23,801 nt of DNA from CAZZBK01 sp964652155 (lineage in GTDB: Bacteria > Planctomycetota > Planctomycetia > Pirellulales > PNKZ01). The notes under the pieces were generated by a model. That model saw nothing but the letters and a program-made list of their open reading frames with translations, ran no database searches and was not told where the DNA came from. This document shows, one piece after another, positions 21,158 to 23,801 of the stretch. A program made the translations under genes and the position numbers. The stretch lies in NCBI GenBank assembly GCA_964652155.1, contig CAZZBK010000094.1, positions 1 through 23,801 on the forward strand. Direction: 5' to 3'. Within the stretch, counting starts at the first letter, position 1; each line of letters opens with the position of its first letter.

Positions 21158-22573
21158 TTAGCTCACCGACGCCATCTCACTGATCGGAGTACCGTAGGGC
21201 AACGCGGGCATCGGGCGACCGGCATGGTCAGGGAACGCGGTCGACGGATCCAACCCGAGATGCCGATAAATGCTGGCCCACAAGTCGTTCGGGGTCATCC
21301 GGCGATCGACTGGGTATTCGCCCTTGGTGCTCGTCGCGCCGACCACTTGACCGGTCCGCATTCCACCTCCGCTGACGATAAACGACATCGCGCTAGGCCA
21401 GTGATCGCGGCCCGGCTGCATGACTTTCGTCTGCGTGCCAATCGACGGGTTGATCCGCGGCGTGCGACCAAACTCGCCGGTGATAACGACCAGCGTCTTG
21501 CGGTCGAGCCCGCGCTCGTACAGTCCTTCAATCAAGGCCGTGACTGCCTGATCATAGAAAGCAAACCGCCACTCGCGAGCCTCTTTGAAGATATCCGCAT
21601 TAACCGCGTGCGAGTCCCAGTTGTAAGCACCATAGACCGGAATGCTTTGCCCCGGCGGCGTGGGATTTTCCCAAACCATCGTCACAAAGCTGCAACCCGC
21701 CTCGACCAGCCGCAAGGCCATGAGCCCACGCTGACCAAACGGGTGCATGCCAAAACGGTCCCGCACGTGCTGCGGTTCTTGGGTCAGATCGAAAGCGTCG
21801 CGGGCGCGAGCACTGGTCATCAGGTCGTAAGCCCGACGGTTAAACTCGTCCATCGAGTCCATCAGCCCACTGCGGTCCATCGAGCGGTGCAGTGTGTCCA
21901 TTCCCTTGAGCAACTCGAGCCGGTTGCCCACACGCTGTTCCATCTCAGGACTCACCCCCATGTTCTCGACGCGGAACTTGGGATCCGACGGGTCGCCATT
22001 GACCATGAACGGGTGCGTGGCCGTGCTGAGGTACGCACTGCCGAGCGAGAAGACGTCGATGCCGCCGCGATTGCCGCCGAGGATGTAATTCGGCAGCCCG
22101 GTCTTCGAGCGGCCGCGGAGCTTCGAGATAATCGACGGCTGCGCGGGATAATCGTTCACAAAGCCGGCGGGTTCGCGGGGGTCGCGGGCCATCATGAACC
22201 GCTTGTGGCCACCGCCGTGATCGGCGAAGTTGTGCGTGACCGAGCGGATGATGTTGTACTTGTTCGCAATCCGCGCCTGGCCCGGGAACAACTCGCACAC
22301 CTGCATGCCGGCCACGCTGGTCGCCGTGGGGCGAAACTCACCCCGGTACTCGGCGGGCGCGTTGGGCTTCATGTCGTACGACTCAAGGTGCGACAGTCCA
22401 CCGGGGAGCCAGACGAAAATGACCGACGTGTCGTCCGCCTTGCTGGCCGTCTTACCCTCAGCCCGAGCGCGGAGCAGGTCCGGCAGCGCCATCCCCCCCA
22501 GGCCAAGCGTGCCCAGTTGCATCAGGCTGCGACGAGACAGGGGACCCGGACAGACTTCAGATTCGCGTGTCAT
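21158..22573 (-). CDS. Tat-exported DUF1501 protein (sulfatase-like fold)
   Basis: The product has 471 residues. A twin-arginine signal (SRRSLMQLG, R14-R15, then a Gly/Leu-rich core to about residue 37) starts the protein. Family signatures include FVWLPGGLSHLESYD, HGGGHKRFM, VITGEFGRTPRI and GRDHWP, and near the end RMTPNDLWASIYRHLG. DUF1501 proteins are highly expanded in planctomycetes and usually follow a gene for a PSD1/DUF1549-DUF1553 cytochrome-like protein. No such gene occurs here: the upstream region is a repeat-rich gap. The function is unproven; the fold is alkaline-phosphatase/sulfatase-like. An unusually long 12-bp inverted repeat lies 46 bases upstream of the start. Confidence 0.95.
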   Translation of the reverse strand: MTRESEVCPGPLSRRSLMQLGTLGLGGMALPDLLRARAEGKTASKADDTSVIFVWLPGGLSHLESYDMKPNAPAEYRGEFRPTATSVAGMQVCELFPGQARIANKYNIIRSVTHNFADHGGGHKRFMMARDPREPAGFVNDYPAQPSIISKLRGRSKTGLPNYILGGNRGGIDVFSLGSAYLSTATHPFMVNGDPSDPKFRVENMGVSPEMEQRVGNRLELLKGMDTLHRSMDRSGLMDSMDEFNRRAYDLMTSARARDAFDLTQEPQHVRDRFGMHPFGQRGLMALRLVEAGCSFVTMVWENPTPPGQSIPVYGAYNWDSHAVNADIFKEAREWRFAFYDQAVTALIEGLYERGLDRKTLVVITGEFGRTPRINPSIGTQTKVMQPGRDHWPSAMSFIVSGGGMRTGQVVGATSTKGEYPVDRRMTPNDLWASIYRHLGLDPSTAFPDHAGRPMPALPYGTPISEMASVS

Positions 22574-22618
22574 AAGTCGTGGGGAGCTATGAGTGGAGGC
22601 GGGGTAATAGGTGGGGCA

Positions 22619-22660
22619 GGCTCAAGTTGCGTCGTCCAACCGAACCGTGCAACTTGAGCC
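22619..22660. repeat. Perfect 12-bp inverted repeat with 18-base spacer
   Basis: GGCTCAAGTTGC and GCAACTTGAGCC are exact reverse complements. The element begins 46 bases upstream of the DUF1501 start codon. It could be a two-half-site operator or a 5'-leader hairpin for that gene. Confidence 0.6.
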
Positions 22661-22812
22661 CCTTCAGAATAACGAATCCGTCCGCCGCAAGCAACTTCTG
22701 CTCGTTTCCCCGAGCCGGGGGGCATCTCCCATCCGAGGTTGCCGCCTGATCGACCGACGTGCACTCAAATCCCTCACCCCAGATGCCACATCGTGACGCC
22801 GCGCTAGGGCAG

Positions 22813-22847
22813 TTCTCCGGCTTACGCCGACGCACCCCGCCCCCTTT
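22813..22847 (+). repeat. Partial third copy of the 90-base repeat
   Basis: TTCTCCGGCTTACGCCGACG followed by a CCCC-rich run matches the 3' third of the direct repeats at 23011 and 23261. Confidence 0.6.
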
Positions 22848-22894
22848 TTGAATTAGTCATCCGGACACAGTCGCTCGATACGATGGAGCACTAG

Positions 22895-22975
22895 ATTCCC
22901 GCCTGCGCGGGAATGACGTGTGGTTGGTTATCAGGGCAACCACTCGAACCCTGTCATGCCCGTGCAGGCGGGCAT
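22895..22975. repeat. REP/BIME-like pair of inverted hairpins
   Basis: ATTCCCGC-CTGC-GCGGGAAT (22895-22914) is a perfect 8-bp hairpin followed by GAC. At 22953-22975 a related unit, GTC then ATGCCCG...CGGGCAT, appears in the opposite orientation. Reverse-complemented, the second unit matches the first at about 20 of 23 positions. The GTCATTCCCGC...GCGGGAAT type is found in many bacteria as an extragenic palindrome. Confidence 0.65.
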
Positions 22976-23010
22976 CCAGTGGACATCGTCGCGCGGCAAC
23001 GGCGTATCCC

Positions 23011-23099
23011 TCGAGGCCGAGGCGACTGGCTCGGTCTTACCTCGTACGACGTTTCATTCGCGACCTTTCTCCGGCTTACGCCGACGCCCCCGTCCCCTT
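23011..23099 (+). repeat. 90-base direct repeat, copy A
   Basis: It begins TCGAGGCCGAGGCGACTGGC and ends CGTCCCCTT. It is nearly identical to copy B 250 bases downstream; differences are confined to the centre (one small indel) and the CCGACGC/CCGCCGC stretch. Confidence 0.85.
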
Positions 23100-23260
23100 T
23101 GTGCGACCGGACTTGCCATGATTGTTCGACATGACTATTGCCTTCCCCTTGACAGGATAGGGTCGGCCACCACAAAAAGATGTTTTCGGAGTTCAATACA
23201 CTGCCCGGTTGTGCCTCTGTGAACGCTTCGCCACGCCGGTTGCCCGACGCCGCGCATCAC

Positions 23261-23351
23261 TCGAGGCCGAGGCGACTGGCTCGGTCTTACCTCGTACGAC
23301 TCGTTCATTCGCGACCTTTCTCCGGCTTACGCCGCCGCGCCCCGTCCCCTT
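23261..23351 (+). repeat. 90-base direct repeat, copy B
   Basis: This is the second copy, ending about 20 bases before the start codon of the leucine-rich-repeat gene, so it forms most of that gene's immediate leader. Transcription through it would place the repeat in the 5' UTR. Confidence 0.85.
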
Positions 23352-23370
23352 ATCGGTCCCGGAGCTGAAC

Positions 23371-23801
23371 ATGAAAATCGGCTTGTCGGCAGTGACGCTG
23401 GGTTTCTGCTTATGTGTCGTCGTCCATGCGGCGGAAACCAAGTCGGAACTCGCGAAGCGCGAGTTACGGAACCTGGGCGTACATGTTTCGTCGGAAGACG
23501 GTTTGGTGACCGTCTCCGGGGATGGGATCAAGAATTGGGCCCGCGTCGTCGAAGTCCTAGGCAATCTCGAATCGCTGCATTCGCTGCAGCTCGATAGTGA
23601 CGCCAAGGATGAGCATCTGGCCGCCCTCTCGCGATTCAAACAGCTCAAGAAGCTTGAGATTCGGTTGAACTACCACGTGACCGACGCGGGCTTGGCCCAT
23701 CTTAGAGGCCTCACGCACTTGCAGCATCTCGACCTGAGGGGGATGAAAAAGGCCACGGCCGACGGCGTCGGGAACTTGGCGGGACTCACGGAGTTGGAGT
23801 T
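23371..23801 (+). CDS. Secreted leucine-rich-repeat protein, 3' end outside window
   Basis: The frame is open from ATG 23371 to the end of the window (143 codons plus two bases), so the gene is truncated by the boundary. GGAG (23361-23364) lies 6 bases before the ATG. The product starts with a Sec signal peptide (MKIGLSAVTLGFCLCVVVHA, cut near residue 20-21). After a short region come leucine-rich repeats with units such as TDAGLAHLRGLTHLQHLDL, the 'GLAHL-GL-xLxxLxL' type abundant in planctomycetes. These are protein-binding scaffolds in the periplasm or on the surface; the partner is unknown. The gene is divergent from the DUF1501 gene, with the repeat-rich gap between them. Confidence 0.85.
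   Translation, partial: MKIGLSAVTLGFCLCVVVHAAETKSELAKRELRNLGVHVSSEDGLVTVSGDGIKNWARVVEVLGNLESLHSLQLDSDAKDEHLAALSRFKQLKKLEIRLNYHVTDAGLAHLRGLTHLQHLDLRGMKKATADGVGNLAGLTELE

Larger units (their letters stand above)
22574..23370. other. Repeat-rich intergenic region, about 800 bases
   Basis: This lies between two divergent genes. No credible gene was found; short open frames here overlap the repeats and lack ribosome sites. It holds a 12-bp inverted repeat, a pair of REP-like hairpins, two roughly 90-base direct repeats and a third partial copy, each listed separately. A TTGACA at 23149-23154 has no good -10 partner. Confidence 0.6.

Noticed and set aside
21224..22657. 477-codon open frame antisense to the DUF1501 gene
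   Set aside because: No recognisable motif; the minus frame is a full DUF1501 protein with a Tat signal.
23011..23351. Possible CRISPR array
   Set aside because: Only two full copies, each about 90 bases with 160 bases between, and no cas genes. This does not fit CRISPR repeat or spacer sizes.
23193..23648. 151-codon minus-strand frame over the repeats and the LRR gene start
   Set aside because: Half of it is translated repeat sequence, and it overlaps a plus-strand gene with signal peptide, ribosome site and leucine-rich repeats.

Overview
The window looks like chromosomal DNA of a GC-rich planctomycete, probably of the Pirellulales. This is inferred from gene content, not from a phylogenetic marker: a Tat-exported DUF1501 protein, a secreted PQQ-type beta-propeller, a secreted leucine-rich-repeat protein, a proline- and cysteine-rich surface protein, a four-helix-bundle 'IVP' gene, TPR/O-GlcNAc-transferase-like enzymes and many two-component proteins. 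No tRNA, rRNA, CRISPR array, transposase or phage gene was seen.

Layout. Positions 1-2711 (+) hold the 3' part of a hybrid histidine kinase and a response regulator fused to an RsbW-like ATPase. Positions 3055-4272 (+) encode an exported barrel-like surface protein. From 4464 to 22573 almost everything is on the minus strand. Read in the direction of transcription it runs: DUF1501 protein, nadD, a soluble histidine kinase, then a long array. The array is an adenylate-forming LuxE/PaaK-like ligase, hicA-hicB plus a nuclease-like gene, a LuxC/acylating-type aldehyde dehydrogenase, an IVP four-helix-bundle gene, an iron alcohol dehydrogenase, an AT-rich membrane protein, a secreted beta-propeller, a HemN-like radical SAM protein, a lipoyl H-protein-like carrier, a two-cluster ferredoxin, and two tandem TPR-GT41 glycosyltransferases. 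A small gene at 20040-20297 (+) converges on and overlaps nadD. The right end, 22574-23370, is a repeat-rich intergenic region in front of a 3'-truncated leucine-rich-repeat gene (+).

The most interesting part is 8425-18718. Seven genes look like one metabolic unit: ligase, thioester-type aldehyde dehydrogenase, Fe-ADH, beta-propeller, radical SAM, lipoyl carrier and ferredoxin. Two junctions among them are 4-base ATGA overlaps. The first three enzymes could convert a carboxylic acid to an activated acyl group, then an aldehyde, then an alcohol. The lipoyl carrier, radical SAM protein and ferredoxin suggest carrier-bound, low-potential chemistry. I know of no described pathway with this exact set; the substrate and the joint function are inference.

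This unit is interrupted at three places by unrelated, lower-GC cargo: a lone membrane protein, an IVP gene bounded by inverted short repeats, and a hicAB-nuclease-like module with short direct repeats. The spacing suggests that accessory modules were inserted between core genes without breaking any core reading frame.
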